The notes under the pieces were generated by a model. That model saw only the letters and a program-made list of their open reading frames with translations. It was not told the origin of the DNA and did no database searches. Shown piece after piece: positions 18,476 to 28,151 of a stretch of 64,000 bases of DNA (its first letter is position 1; every line of letters begins with the position of its first letter). Source of the DNA: Shewanella aquimarina (GTDB taxonomy: Bacteria > Pseudomonadota > Gammaproteobacteria > Enterobacterales > Shewanellaceae); assembly GCF_023349185.1 (NCBI RefSeq), contig NZ_JAKIKY010000015.1, forward strand, positions 1-64,000, written 5' to 3'. The position numbers were made by a program, and so were the translations under genes.

Positions 18476-20488
18476 TTACTTCTTCAGCATATCCCGTATG
18501 TTGGCTATATTGGCCCGGCCCGATTGCACTCTTTGCTGCTCGGACTGAGGCGGCTTGCGGTTTTCCCAGATGAGATCGTCCTGAGGCAGCTCCATCAAGA
18601 AGCGACTAGGCTCACAGCGTATCACCTCACCAAACTGTCGTCGCTCGCGGCAGATCATGAACCACAGTTCCCGCTGGGCCCGCGTGATCCCCACATAGGC
18701 CAGGCGCCTTTCCTCCTCGACATTGTCTTCATCTATGCTGGTCTGGTGGGGCAAAATACGCTCCTCCACCCCCACCATGAAGACATAGGGGAACTCCAGC
18801 CCCTTAGAGGCGTGCAGCGTCATCAGCTGTACCTGATCTCCTGCCTCATCCTCGCTGTTGCGCTCCATCATGTCTCTTAGGGTCAGACGGGTCACCACTT
18901 CCGGCAACGTCATGCCTTCGTCCAGCTCATCGCCCTCGAGCATCTCGGTCACCCAGCGGTAAAGCTCGGAGATGTTCTTCATCCGCATCTCGGCGGCCTT
19001 GGCGCTGGTACTGGTCTCGTACAGGTAATCTTCGTAGTTGATATGGCGAATGAGCTGCTTCACCGCCTCGACCGGCTCGCCGCGGGTCGCCGCCTCCCCC
19101 GTGTCGACGATAAACTTGCCAAACTGGTACAGGGCCGACATGGCCGCCGGCGGCAGATGATCATTTAGCTCGGGCTTAAATATCGCCTCGAACATGGAGA
19201 TGTGCAGCTCGTTGGCAAAGTTACCGAGCCGCTCCAGGGTCGCAGGCCCAATGCCGCGTTTAGGCAGGTTCACCACTCGCAGGAAGGCGTTGTCGTCGTC
19301 GGGATTCACCACCAGACGCAGGTAGGCCATGATATCTTTGATCTCGGCGCGGCCGAAGAAGGAGGTGCCGCCGCTGAGCTTGTAGGGAATACGGTTGGTC
19401 ATCAGCGCCCGCTCCAGCAGGCGCGACTGGTGGTTGCCCCGATAGAGGATGGCATAGTCGCCAAACTGAGTCTTGCCCACAAACTTGTGGCGAATCATCT
19501 CGGCCACCACACGCTCGGCTTCTTGTTCCTCGTTGGCGGCGATCAACACCCGCAGCGGCTCGCCATAGGCCAGCTCGCTGAACAGCGACTTGTCGTAGAC
19601 GTGTGGGTTATTGGCGATCAATATGTTGGCCGCCCGCAAGATCCGCTGACTCGAGCGATAGTTCTGCTCCAGCTTAATCAGCTTAAGGGCGGGAAAGTCT
19701 TGCCCCAGTAACACCAAGTTCTGCGGCTTGGCCCCACGCCAGGAGTAGATGGACTGGTCGTCATCCCCTACCACGGTAAAGCGGGCGCGCTCACCCACCA
19801 GCAATTTCACCAGCTCATACTGACTGGTGTTGGTATCCTGGTATTCATCCACCAACAGGTATTGAATGCGTTTCTGCCAGCGTTCGCGCACCTCCTGCTT
19901 GTGCCGCAGCAGCAGGGTGGGCAGCAGGATAAGATCGTCGAAATCCAGCGCGTTGTAGGCCTTCATATGCTGGGCATAGCGCTGATAGAGCAGGGCGAAC
20001 AGCTGTGACTGTTCGTCTCTGGCACTCTTGATGGCGCGATCCGGCGTCATCAGATCGCCCTTCCAGTTGGAGATGGCCGTCATCAGCATGCGCAACAGAT
20101 CTTTATCGCCATCGAACTCCTTCTCGGTCAGCTCTTTCAGCAGCGCCAGGGTATCCTGATCGTCAAACAGAGAGAAGCCGGGCTTAAGGCCGACCACCTT
20201 ATACTCCCGCTTGATGATCTCAAGCCCCAGGGTGTGAAAGGTCGAGATCCACAGCCCTCTGGCCTCTTTACGCCCCATCGACTGAGCTACACGCTCCTTC
20301 ATCTCCCGCGCCGCCTTGTTGGTAAAGGTCACCGCGGCGATGTTGCGTGCCTGATAACCACACTTCTGTACCAAATAGGCAATTTTATTGATGATCACGC
20401 GTGTCTTACCACTGCCCGCGCCGGCAAGCACCAGACAGGGACCAGAGACATAGTGAACAGCATCATTTTGACCGGGATTGAGCTTCAT
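18476..20488 (-). CDS. rep: ATP-dependent DNA helicase Rep (UvrD/SF1A family)
   Basis: The 670-residue protein starts MKLNPGQNDAVHYV, the Rep N terminus, and has Walker A AGAGSGKT (about residues 22-29), Walker B DEYQDTN, motif VGDDDQSIYSWRGA, and late motifs LMTLHASKGLEF and VGITRAQRELW. Length equals that of Rep (about 673) rather than UvrD (about 720). It unwinds DNA 3'-5' and helps forks pass obstacles. Monocistronic by context, convergent with the upstream signalling gene. Confidence 0.95.
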   Translation of the reverse strand: MKLNPGQNDAVHYVSGPCLVLAGAGSGKTRVIINKIAYLVQKCGYQARNIAAVTFTNKAAREMKERVAQSMGRKEARGLWISTFHTLGLEIIKREYKVVGLKPGFSLFDDQDTLALLKELTEKEFDGDKDLLRMLMTAISNWKGDLMTPDRAIKSARDEQSQLFALLYQRYAQHMKAYNALDFDDLILLPTLLLRHKQEVRERWQKRIQYLLVDEYQDTNTSQYELVKLLVGERARFTVVGDDDQSIYSWRGAKPQNLVLLGQDFPALKLIKLEQNYRSSQRILRAANILIANNPHVYDKSLFSELAYGEPLRVLIAANEEQEAERVVAEMIRHKFVGKTQFGDYAILYRGNHQSRLLERALMTNRIPYKLSGGTSFFGRAEIKDIMAYLRLVVNPDDDNAFLRVVNLPKRGIGPATLERLGNFANELHISMFEAIFKPELNDHLPPAAMSALYQFGKFIVDTGEAATRGEPVEAVKQLIRHINYEDYLYETSTSAKAAEMRMKNISELYRWVTEMLEGDELDEGMTLPEVVTRLTLRDMMERNSEDEAGDQVQLMTLHASKGLEFPYVFMVGVEERILPHQTSIDEDNVEEERRLAYVGITRAQRELWFMICRERRQFGEVIRCEPSRFLMELPQDDLIWENRKPPQSEQQRVQSGRANIANIRDMLKK

Positions 20489-20728
20489 TAACTAACGGCT
20501 ACCAACTAGAGAAATCTTAAGATCGGCCAGGGATCATACCAGAATCTTTGCCATAGCTCAGACAAAAATATCTAGGCTTTGCCCTGAGCTTAACCGCAGA
20601 TGACCGGCCTGCTTCAGACGTGAGCCCGCCCCCAACACGGGGCCAAGCCACCGGTTTTTAGTTGTCATCCCAGTAGGCTTAGGTACAATTCGGGCATAGC
20701 ATTAAACGGCCAATGGCGGACAGAAAAG

Positions 20729-20989
20729 ATGATTAACCCCAAAAAGATCGAAGAAGTAGCTAAGCAGCTAAGCGATAACCTCCCCAGCGGGCTTAAGCAG
20801 TTTGCCGGTGAGTTTGAAGAGAAGAGTAAGCAGATACTGCAAAACCAGCTGATGAAACTCGATCTGGTTTCGCGCGAAGAGTTTGATGTGCAGCAGCACG
20901 TACTCTTGAAGACCCGCGAGAAGCTGGAATCGCTCCAGGCCCAGGTAGATGCCCTGGAAGCCAGACTCAGACAGCAAGACGAGGCCTAA
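20729..20989 (+). CDS. ubiK: Ubiquinone biosynthesis accessory factor UbiK
   Basis: The 86-residue protein belongs to the BMFP family: an amphipathic N terminus (MINPKKIEEVAKQLSDNLP) followed by a C-terminal coiled coil (LESLQAQVDALEARLRQQ). UbiK interacts with UbiJ and supports ubiquinone synthesis under aerobic conditions. It stands alone and is followed by a clear terminator. Confidence 0.9.
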   Translation: MINPKKIEEVAKQLSDNLPSGLKQFAGEFEEKSKQILQNQLMKLDLVSREEFDVQQHVLLKTREKLESLQAQVDALEARLRQQDEA

Positions 20990-21029
20990 GCCTGTCTGCG
21001 TAAGGCGGCGCCTATAGCGCCCCATTCAC

Positions 21030-21056
21030 AAAAAAGAGCGCCCGACGCTCTTTTTT
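21030..21056 (+). terminator. Rho-independent terminator after ubiK
   Basis: AAAAAAGAGCG and CGCTCTTTTTT form an 11-bp perfect stem around CCCGA, with the U-tract built into the descending arm. Confidence 0.92.
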
Positions 21057-21216
21057 ATTGCCTCTCAGTACCGTTTCCTCTGCTTGCCCGGCTTTCGATT
21101 GCTCATTTTCAATTGCCTCGGTTTTGCCACAATTTGCCATCCTAATGCCCGCCTGTCTGGCAAGAGTTATGGTGTAATGGCGCAATACACTCAGACCGTC
21201 ATTGAGAGGGAATTTT

Positions 21217-22569
21217 ATGTTAAGTCGGTTACCCCTAGCCAACAGCCCCCTAAGCAAGAAACTTATCTTCATCGCCATTCTCACCCTGGTGGCGATGATC
21301 CCCTTGGGACTCATCGAGAGCCTCACCTCAGACAGGCAGCATCTGTACCACGACGTGGTCCATGAGATAGGTCGCTCCTGGGGCGAGCGGCAGACCATTG
21401 CGGGACCGGCGCTGGTGATCCCCTACACCTATGAGGTGGTGCAGGAAAGTATCAGTGACACGGGCAAGATGACCAAGGCAAGGCACACCTACGACAGCGA
21501 GCTGGTCGTGCTACCCAAGCAGCTCAATCTCGCCGTCTCGCTCGACCATAGCTTTCTGTCGCGCGGTATCTTTCGCTCGCTCGTCTATCAGTCTCAGGTC
21601 ACCGGCTCGGCGCAGTTTCGCCTCGAACCTTATACTCCGGCCAACTTAGTCAGCCTGCACCCCGAGCGAGCCAGACTGGTATTTGGCATCTCTGCCAACC
21701 AGGCCATCGACAAGATCAACCGCTTCACGGCTAAGATTGACCAACAGGAGGCCGCTCCGCAAAGGCTCATGCCAGGCACAGGGCTGGAGCAGCTCGGCGG
21801 CCTAGACAGAGGGTTTCACCAGCCAATCACCTTGCAATCCGACAACCAGCAACTCTGGGTAAACTTCGATATCAGCCTGCGCGGCTCCCAAGGGATCTCA
21901 GTGCTGCCCATAGGGCAACAGACCCAGGTCACACTGTCTGCAGACTGGCCTCATCCGAGCTTCCACGGTCTGCTGCCGACCGAGCGGCAGATCAGCGCTG
22001 AGGGCTTTAGCGCCCAGTGGGACGTGAGCCACCTGACCCGCAACTATCCGCAGGTATTCACCAAGATACAGGAGGTTAACCTGCAGGAGATAGCGGCTCA
22101 GGCGACCCTATATGAGCCGGTTACCCACTACGGTAAGATCGAACGCGCGGTCAAATATGGCCTACTGTTTATCATGCTCACTAGCATCATGTTGCTGATC
22201 TTCGAACTGGGGCAACAACAGGTCTTGAGCTCGATTCAGTATCTGCTGGTCGCCAGCGCCATGGCGCTCTTCTATCTGCTGTTGCTCTCCCTGTCGGAGC
22301 ATATCAGTTTCGGTTACGCCTACCTGCTGGCGGCATCTGTACCACTACTGTCTGTCTCGGCCTATATTGCCAGCGTGACCGCCAGTCGCCAACGGGGCGT
22401 CTTTATGGTCATCATGTTGCTGGCGCTCTACAGCGTGCTTTACTCCATCCTGAAGTTGGAAGACTATGCGCTGCTGATGGGCTCTGGCCTGCTGATGATG
22501 GTGCTGCTGATCCTCATGTACCTGACTCGCCACCAGATCGAAGCGCCTTCAACCCCACGGCAAGAGTAA
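21217..22569 (+). CDS. creD: CreD-family inner membrane protein
   Basis: The 450-residue protein has one N-terminal helix (KLIFIAILTLVAMIPLGLI), a large periplasmic domain with the family motif SWGERQTIAGPALVIPY, and about five C-terminal membrane helices beginning near ALLFIMLTSIMLLIF-like sequence. I take ATG 21217, preceded by GAGAGGGA at proper spacing; a TTG 15 nt upstream is unlikely. CreD proteins are controlled by CreBC in enterics and affect envelope and beta-lactam responses. No creBC genes are adjacent here. Confidence 0.88.
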   Translation: MLSRLPLANSPLSKKLIFIAILTLVAMIPLGLIESLTSDRQHLYHDVVHEIGRSWGERQTIAGPALVIPYTYEVVQESISDTGKMTKARHTYDSELVVLPKQLNLAVSLDHSFLSRGIFRSLVYQSQVTGSAQFRLEPYTPANLVSLHPERARLVFGISANQAIDKINRFTAKIDQQEAAPQRLMPGTGLEQLGGLDRGFHQPITLQSDNQQLWVNFDISLRGSQGISVLPIGQQTQVTLSADWPHPSFHGLLPTERQISAEGFSAQWDVSHLTRNYPQVFTKIQEVNLQEIAAQATLYEPVTHYGKIERAVKYGLLFIMLTSIMLLIFELGQQQVLSSIQYLLVASAMALFYLLLLSLSEHISFGYAYLLAASVPLLSVSAYIASVTASRQRGVFMVIMLLALYSVLYSILKLEDYALLMGSGLLMMVLLILMYLTRHQIEAPSTPRQE

Positions 22570-22580
22570 ATAACACCCCA

Positions 22581-22605
22581 GGCGCTGGCCAGACTAGCCA
22601 GCGCC
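22581..22605. other. Hairpin without T-run after creD
   Basis: GGCGCTGGC and GCCAGCGCC form a 9-bp perfect GC-rich stem around CAGACTA, 12 bp after the creD stop. The missing T-run argues for a transcript-stabilising or weak-terminator role. Confidence 0.5.
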
Positions 22606-22675
22606 GCCTAAGCGGGTTAGCCTAGCGCTTTTCAATAACCGTATTTTTCAAACAGGAAGTTTTAAGAGCACACCT

Positions 22676-23443
22676 ATGAGATCGAATCCACCCTCCAATC
22701 TCTATTTTTCCGTGGTGCTACTCTGGAGCGGTCTGACGCTGATCCCCGCCACAATCTACTTAGGCGGACTAAGCCTGTTTCCCTGGCTCGAGCTCAGTTC
22801 CCTCAAGGCGCAGATACTCTTTGGCTTAACCAGCTCGGGCACGGCGCCCTATGGTGTGCTCACCGTGCTTGCCCTGCTTCTCGCCTGTTATCTGTTGCTG
22901 CCACGCAAACAGCTAGTGCATCTACTGTTTAGCATCTGCCTCGCCATGGGACTCAGCCTGGGGCTAAATCACTTTCTCAAGCCTTACTTCGGCCACCCCA
23001 GACCCAATGTGCAATTCTTGGCAGAGAACCAAGGGTTGTCGCTTAGCGGTTTTTATCAGGCCAGTCAGCCGACGCGACGGGCCTTGATGGCGCAGGAGAT
23101 TGCCAAGCTATCAAAGAAGATCAATCTATCACAGGAGACCAAGCTATCCCTCTCCCCCAAGATAGCCCAGCATTGGCAAGATGAGGTGGGTTACTCGTTT
23201 CCCTCGGGTCACACCCTGTTTGCGGTGACGCTCACCCTAGTCGTCAGCTATTTTTTGTTGGCGGCGCAAAGGTTTTTATTCGCCGCTCTGTTATGCTTAT
23301 GGGCGCTGGCCATGGGGTTTAGCCGCATGTTACTGGGCATGCACTGGCCCCAGGATATCTTGGCCGCCACCCTGCTTGGCGGCGCTATCGCCCTGCTCGC
23401 CTTGCTGATCACCGAAAAATGGCGCGCCATCGGCCAAGGCTAA
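22676..23443 (+). CDS. PAP2-family membrane phosphatase (PgpB-like)
   Basis: The 255-residue protein has several membrane helices and the three motifs of lipid phosphate phosphatases: KPYFGHPRP, FPSGHTLFA and SRMLLGMHWPQD. These supply the catalytic histidines and phosphate-binding arginine and lysine. Substrate may be phosphatidylglycerophosphate, undecaprenyl pyrophosphate or phosphatidate; the sequence alone cannot decide. Monocistronic by spacing. Confidence 0.87.
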   Translation: MRSNPPSNLYFSVVLLWSGLTLIPATIYLGGLSLFPWLELSSLKAQILFGLTSSGTAPYGVLTVLALLLACYLLLPRKQLVHLLFSICLAMGLSLGLNHFLKPYFGHPRPNVQFLAENQGLSLSGFYQASQPTRRALMAQEIAKLSKKINLSQETKLSLSPKIAQHWQDEVGYSFPSGHTLFAVTLTLVVSYFLLAAQRFLFAALLCLWALAMGFSRMLLGMHWPQDILAATLLGGAIALLALLITEKWRAIGQG

Positions 23444-23517
23444 TGCCTAACTGGGCTAATGTTTGACTGAAACAGTATTTTACTTCCACAAGGGTTTACT
23501 CTTACCCGGCGACTGAC

Positions 23518-24018
23518 ATGACAAGACTACAACTCGACAAGACCGACATTCAGATCCTCAAATTACTCCAAGCCCAGGGACGCATGGCCAATCAAGATCT
23601 GGCGGCCAGTGTCGGCCTGTCGCCCTCACCCTGTTCGCGCCGGGTCAAGGCGATGGAGGAGGCGGGTATCATCGCCGGCTATGCCGCCATGGTCGATGCG
23701 CCCTACTTTCAGCTGACCCTGACGGCCTATGTGCAGGTGCGCCTGGAGAAGCATACTCAAGCCATACTCGATGAATTCGAACAGGCCATAGATGCCTATG
23801 ATGAAGTGCTCGAATGCGCCCTGCTCACGGGTAGCGACGCCGACTACCAGCTCAAGGTCTTGGTCAGAGACATGGATGCCTTCAAACATTTCCTACTGGA
23901 GAAGCTCACCAGTAATCCGCATATCGCCGGCATTCGCTCAAGCTTCGTGCTCAAGCAGGTCAAGAACCGCACCGCTATTCCGCTACCCGAACTCGAGGCT
24001 CAGGACGATAAAGCTTGA
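23518..24018 (+). CDS. Lrp/AsnC-family transcriptional regulator
   Basis: The 166-residue protein has the Lrp-type N-terminal winged HTH (LDKTDIQILKLLQAQGRMANQDLAASVGLSPSPCSRRVK is spread over residues 6-44) and a C-terminal RAM/ligand domain with the GxxDY-like GSDADYQLKVLV. It is shorter in its contacts than global Lrp and likely controls a local target. It precedes an NSS-family amino-acid transporter by 238 bp, which may be its target. Confidence 0.9.
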   Translation: MTRLQLDKTDIQILKLLQAQGRMANQDLAASVGLSPSPCSRRVKAMEEAGIIAGYAAMVDAPYFQLTLTAYVQVRLEKHTQAILDEFEQAIDAYDEVLECALLTGSDADYQLKVLVRDMDAFKHFLLEKLTSNPHIAGIRSSFVLKQVKNRTAIPLPELEAQDDKA

Positions 24019-24256
24019 TAAATTGCACAAATTTCCATTTTTTTGACCACGCAATTCGATTGCGTCGAGGCGTTCCTCAGCAAAGGTGAAGCAATAATTT
24101 CCCACCAAAAGCCTTTTGGTAAAATTTTTCATCTTATAAAGGCGATTTTGAGAAAAAATAACAAAGTAACAACCTGCAAAGGCGCTATTTATCACCCTTG
24201 ACCGACTAAAATAAAGCACTATGATGCGCCCTCTTTAGCACCTGGGTAAGAAATAA

Positions 24257-25615
24257 ATGAGCACAAAAGATGTAGGGCATTTCAGCTCACGTATAGGCTT
24301 TATCATGGCGGCAGCAGGATCGGCCGTTGGCGTCGGTAATATCTGGGGGTTCCCCACCCAGGCGGCAACCCATGGTGGCGGCGCCTTCCTCTTAGTGTAT
24401 CTGGTGCTGATTTTCTTACTGGGCTACCCCATGTTGGTGGCCGAACTCATGATTGGCCGCCATGGCCAAACCAACCCAGCAGACGCCATGGCCAAACTTG
24501 GCAGCAACGCCCTGACTCGCAACCTGGGCAAGACGATTGGCTTCGCCTCTATCCTTACCGCTACCCTCATCTGCACCTTCTACAGCATATTGTCGGGCTG
24601 GTTTGTCAGCTTCACCCTGGCCCCATTGGCCAAGATGTTGGGGATGGCAGAGCTTGCCCACTGGCTAACGAGCTTCTCGCTGGAGCGTAACTTACTCTTC
24701 ACCCTAATCTTTATCCTCATGGTGATCTTAGTGATCCGCCAAGGCGTGCAGCAAGGGATCGAGGCTTGGTCCAAGCGGCTCATGCCGCTGCTGTTGGCAA
24801 TCTTGATATTGGGCGTGGCCTATATTCTGACTCAACCCGGTGCGAGCCAGGGGCTAAACGCCCTACTGATACCGGATTTCGACCGGATCTGGGAACCTCA
24901 GGTGCTTATCGGCGCCTTGGGCCAGACCTTCTTCTCGCTCACCGTGGGTACTGGCGCCATGATGGTTTACGGCGCCTACCTGAATCGGCAGGAAAACCTG
25001 GCCAAGCTGACTGCCTATGTGACACTCACCGACACCAGTGTCGCCTTCCTGGCCGCCTTGATGATCATTCCCGCCATGTATGTCGCCCAGCATAACGGCG
25101 TCGCGATATTCGCCGAAGATGGCAGCCTACTTAACGCCGATACCTTGGTGTTCACCGTACTGCCGGCGCTGTTCGATAGCTTGGGCGGCTTAGCTGGGCA
25201 GCTGATCGCCATCGTCTTCTTCATCCTGATGACCATAGCCGGGCTGACATCGGCCATCTCGATTGTCGAGGTGCCCACCAGCTATATGGTGGAGAAGACA
25301 GAGATTCAGCGTCACAGCGCCACCTATCTGGTGGGCGGTGGTATCGCACTGCTGGCGACTATCATGGTGTTTAATTTCGATGCCCTATTCGCTCTTGTGA
25401 TCACCCTGACCACGGAGCGCGCCCAACCCTTTATCGCCCTGGGCATCGCCCTATACACTGGCTGGGTATGGCATAGAAACAGCCTGCTCAAGGCGATAGC
25501 CGCCCAGGAAGGCGCCAAGCTCGACGGCCTCTTCTGGCGCATCTGGCCTGTGTACGTGAAATATGTTTGCCCAGTGCTGATCCTCGCCATCATATTGCAG
25601 CTGCTGACCGCCTAA
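24257..25615 (+). CDS. Sodium-dependent transporter, NSS/SNF family
   Basis: The 452-residue protein has about 11 membrane helices. Helix 1 carries the NSS signature GSAVGVGNIWGFP, whose unwound part binds sodium and substrate in LeuT-type carriers. Later segments include TFFSLTVGTGAMMVYGAY (helix 6-7 region). Substrates in the family are amino acids or related compounds; the exact one is not predictable here. An Lrp-type regulator lies upstream in the same direction. Confidence 0.9.
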   Translation: MSTKDVGHFSSRIGFIMAAAGSAVGVGNIWGFPTQAATHGGGAFLLVYLVLIFLLGYPMLVAELMIGRHGQTNPADAMAKLGSNALTRNLGKTIGFASILTATLICTFYSILSGWFVSFTLAPLAKMLGMAELAHWLTSFSLERNLLFTLIFILMVILVIRQGVQQGIEAWSKRLMPLLLAILILGVAYILTQPGASQGLNALLIPDFDRIWEPQVLIGALGQTFFSLTVGTGAMMVYGAYLNRQENLAKLTAYVTLTDTSVAFLAALMIIPAMYVAQHNGVAIFAEDGSLLNADTLVFTVLPALFDSLGGLAGQLIAIVFFILMTIAGLTSAISIVEVPTSYMVEKTEIQRHSATYLVGGGIALLATIMVFNFDALFALVITLTTERAQPFIALGIALYTGWVWHRNSLLKAIAAQEGAKLDGLFWRIWPVYVKYVCPVLILAIILQLLTA

Positions 25616-25676
25616 GGCTAAGTGCTCATCTCGACCTGAGGTGAGCATAAAACGTCGGTCTAAAGCTCAGATACAC

Positions 25677-25714
25677 AAAAGCCTAGTCATTGGGATATGA
25701 CTAGGCTTTTTATT
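25677..25714 (+). terminator. Bidirectional terminator between transporter and TetR gene
   Basis: AAAAGCCTAGTCAT and ATGACTAGGCTTTT form a 14-bp perfect stem around TGGGAT. T-rich stretches follow on both strands, suiting the convergent genes on either side. Confidence 0.93.
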
Positions 25715-25745
25715 TGGGCAACCACCAATGGCCGGGGAGCCAGCC

Positions 25746-26354
25746 CTAGGTATATTGCTTGATGATCATCTCGACCACAGTTTGGGTGATCTCATCGAGC
25801 TTGGCCTGGCTAGGCAGAGGCTCACCCTGGATCAACTGAGGCCAGAAGCAGTAGGCCTTGATCACAGCGGTAAACTGAACCACCAAGATCTCGCTATCCT
25901 TCGCCTTCAACGCACCGGCGGCGATCGCCTGATTGAACCAGTTCGCCAGTGGCGACTCCTGCTTACTAAACTCCGACATGGCGTCTTGAATCAGCTCCGG
26001 CTTGTGAATCGCCTCGGCAATGATCACCCTAGCCGTATCGATAAACCCCTTAGCACTTAACAGCTTAATCTCGTGCTGCACCAATTGGGTCAACTGTGAA
26101 GCCAGGCTCTCCTCGGCGCTGAAGGGTAAAGATTCGAAGGCACACAGCATCTCCATCATCTCGAGCATGATGGCACTAAACAACGCCTCTTTGCTGGGGA
26201 AATGGTTGTACACGGTGCGCTTGGACACATCGGCACGTTTGGCAATGTCATCCATACTCGCTAGGCTAAATCCCTTATTTTGAAACTCCACACTGGCTGC
26301 CTCGACGATGGCCGCGCGTTTCAGTTCCGAGCGAGTTAATTTTTTCTCTATCAT
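25746..26354 (-). CDS. TetR-family repressor
   Basis: The 202-residue protein has a TetR HTH at residues 8-55 (SMDDIAKRADVSKRTVYNHF) and a variable C-terminal ligand domain. It is divergent from a metallo-hydrolase gene. The 116-bp gap between them contains four copies of a TAGTTT/AAACTA half-site in palindromic arrangement, the best candidate operator, so I infer autorepression and control of the hydrolase. Confidence 0.9.
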   Translation of the reverse strand: MIEKKLTRSELKRAAIVEAASVEFQNKGFSLASMDDIAKRADVSKRTVYNHFPSKEALFSAIMLEMMEMLCAFESLPFSAEESLASQLTQLVQHEIKLLSAKGFIDTARVIIAEAIHKPELIQDAMSEFSKQESPLANWFNQAIAAGALKAKDSEILVVQFTAVIKAYCFWPQLIQGEPLPSQAKLDEITQTVVEMIIKQYT

Positions 26355-26407
26355 TTTAAATAACTTATTAGGTTTACCTTGGCGAATTGCAATTATTTTA
26401 CACTTAT

Positions 26408-26457
26408 TAGTTTACTTTTTAAACTAAGATTATGTAAACTACACCGACTAGTTTACA
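26408..26457. promoter_or_regulatory. Candidate TetR operator, double palindrome
   Basis: Two inverted repeats lie in the divergent gap: TAGTTT-N7-AAACTA at 26408-26426 and TGTAAACTA-N7-TAGTTTACA at 26433-26457. The second has 9-bp perfect arms. Both use the same half-site with the same 7-bp spacer, as expected for a dimeric repressor binding twice. Confidence 0.8.
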
Positions 26458-26470
26458 TTTGGCGATTGCA

Positions 26471-27613
26471 ATGAAACGCAAATATCTCATCTCACTTGGC
26501 ATCATACTCGGAGGCGGCATGCTGACATCTAACCTAATCAACTCCTCTTCGGCGCCGCAAGCCCTGGCCTCAGGTGATCAACTTGCCAGCAGAGAGCCTG
26601 CCGCACACCACAGATCAGATGGCGGCTTTCAAAATACCGCCGTCAATCTCACCGAGAACAGCGGCATGGGCGCCATCCTGATGCGTTACCTGACCGAGAC
26701 GCGAGTCGATGCCAGTCCTTCGAAGGCAATCCCCTTGATGCCCCTGACCCGCGATGGCATCGCCGCGCTGCCTGACTCTCAGGACAGCGTGATCCGCCTG
26801 GGCCACTCGAGCATCTTACTCAAGATATCGTGTCAAACCTGGCTGATCGATCCCGTTTTTAGCAACCGAGCCTCCCCCTTCAGCTTTATCGGCCCTAAAC
26901 GCTTTCATCAACCGCCGATCGCCCTCGAGCAACTTCCCGAGATCGACGGCGTGTTGATCAGCCACGACCATTACGATCACCTGGACGAAGAGAGCATCAA
27001 GCGATTCCACCACAAGGTAAGGCGTTTCATCGTGCCCCTGGGCGTCGAGCAACACCTCTTTCGTTGGGGCGTGACCAGAGACAAGGTGCAGTCACTGGAC
27101 TGGTGGCAGAGCGTGACGCTTGGCGAGCTCAACATCACGGCAACGCCGACACAGCACTTTTCCGGCCGGGGACTTTGGGACAAGAATCAGACCCTCTGGG
27201 CCAGCTATGTCATTCAATCTGACAAGAGCAAGCTGTTCTTCAGCGGCGACTCCGGCTACTTCGACGGCTTCAAGGCCATAGGCGAGCGGTTCGGCCCCTT
27301 CGACCTCACCATGATAGAGACGGGTGCCTATGACAAAGACTGGCCCAGCATCCATATGACACCTGAGCAGAGCCTGCAGGCCCACCTGGATCTGGGCGGA
27401 CGTCAGATGATGCCGATCCACAACGGTACCTTCGACCTGGCCTTTCACAGCTGGTACGAATCGCTGGAGCGCATCGCCGCCCTGGCCGCCGATGCCAATA
27501 CGCCGCTCGTCACGCCAGTCGTGGGACAGATACTGGATATTCACAACGCGCCCGAAAGCGTCGCCTGGTGGCGTGAGTTAGTCGACCTGCCCAAGCTCGC
27601 ATTAGCGCAATGA
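26471..27613 (+). CDS. MBL-fold metallo-hydrolase, RomA/NAPE-PLD-like
   Basis: The 380-residue protein has an N-terminal hydrophobic segment (LISLGIILGGGMLTSNLI) and a metallo-beta-lactamase fold with zinc motif SHDHYDHLD, later FSGDSGYFDGF and a C-terminal MPIHNGTFDLAFH. The family includes RomA and NAPE-PLD-like hydrolases acting on phosphodiester or lactone substrates; the substrate here is unknown. I chose ATG 26471; a TTG 12 nt upstream would overlap the operator edge. No strong SD is seen, which may reflect tight repression. Confidence 0.85.
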   Translation: MKRKYLISLGIILGGGMLTSNLINSSSAPQALASGDQLASREPAAHHRSDGGFQNTAVNLTENSGMGAILMRYLTETRVDASPSKAIPLMPLTRDGIAALPDSQDSVIRLGHSSILLKISCQTWLIDPVFSNRASPFSFIGPKRFHQPPIALEQLPEIDGVLISHDHYDHLDEESIKRFHHKVRRFIVPLGVEQHLFRWGVTRDKVQSLDWWQSVTLGELNITATPTQHFSGRGLWDKNQTLWASYVIQSDKSKLFFSGDSGYFDGFKAIGERFGPFDLTMIETGAYDKDWPSIHMTPEQSLQAHLDLGGRQMMPIHNGTFDLAFHSWYESLERIAALAADANTPLVTPVVGQILDIHNAPESVAWWRELVDLPKLALAQ

Positions 27614-27618
27614 TATAA

Positions 27619-27645
27619 AAAGGCGCCCAATTAGGCGCCTTTACT
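27619..27645 (+). terminator. Terminator after the MBL hydrolase
   Basis: AAAGGCGCC and GGCGCCTTT form a 9-bp perfect stem around CAATTA. The T-run is short, and the convergent hsp20 gene ends 36 bp further on. Confidence 0.75.
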
Positions 27646-27680
27646 CTATCGATTGATTTGCTAGTGGTTAATCAAAGCTG

Positions 27681-28151
27681 TTATTCGTGGAAATCGACTT
27701 TCACCTTCTTAGCATCTTGCTGCAACTCGGCAGGTTTTGGCACATGAATGGCGAGCACACCCTTCTTGTATTGGGCGGTGATCTGGTCGGCGTCGATATT
27801 GAAGCCTAATGGGATCTGCCGTTGGAATGAGCCAAATGAACGCTCTCTAAGGTGATAGCCCTTTTCATCTTTCTCCTGCTCATGACGCTTCTCACCGCTG
27901 ATGGTGAGGTAATTACCGCGGATGTCGACATCGATATCCTTCTCTTCCATATCGGGCAATTCGGCCTTGATTTCGACATATTCGGCACATTCTTTGACAT
28001 CTATGGCAGGCATGACACCCATCTCGGCGCGGGCGTTGGGCCAAGTGGTTAACCAGTCTTTAGCAAAATCATCGAATACATTGTCTAGCCGCGAATGCAG
28101 AGCGGTTCGCGGATCATCTTTATGAAAGATGGAGGGGAAGAAAGATCGCAT
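27681..28151 (-). CDS. Small heat shock protein, Hsp20/alpha-crystallin family
   Basis: The 156-residue protein contains an alpha-crystallin domain (about residues 48-140) with ELPDMEEKDIDVDIRGNYL and the conserved ISGEKRHE, GSFQRQIPL and KKGVLAIHVPK segments. sHsps hold unfolded proteins for refolding by DnaK/ClpB. AAGGAG lies 6 nt upstream of the ATG, inside a short inverted repeat described separately. Different from IbpA in lacking its typical N-terminal motif; class-A Hsp20 of the HSP17 type. Confidence 0.92.
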   Translation of the reverse strand: MRSFFPSIFHKDDPRTALHSRLDNVFDDFAKDWLTTWPNARAEMGVMPAIDVKECAEYVEIKAELPDMEEKDIDVDIRGNYLTISGEKRHEQEKDEKGYHLRERSFGSFQRQIPLGFNIDADQITAQYKKGVLAIHVPKPAELQQDAKKVKVDFHE

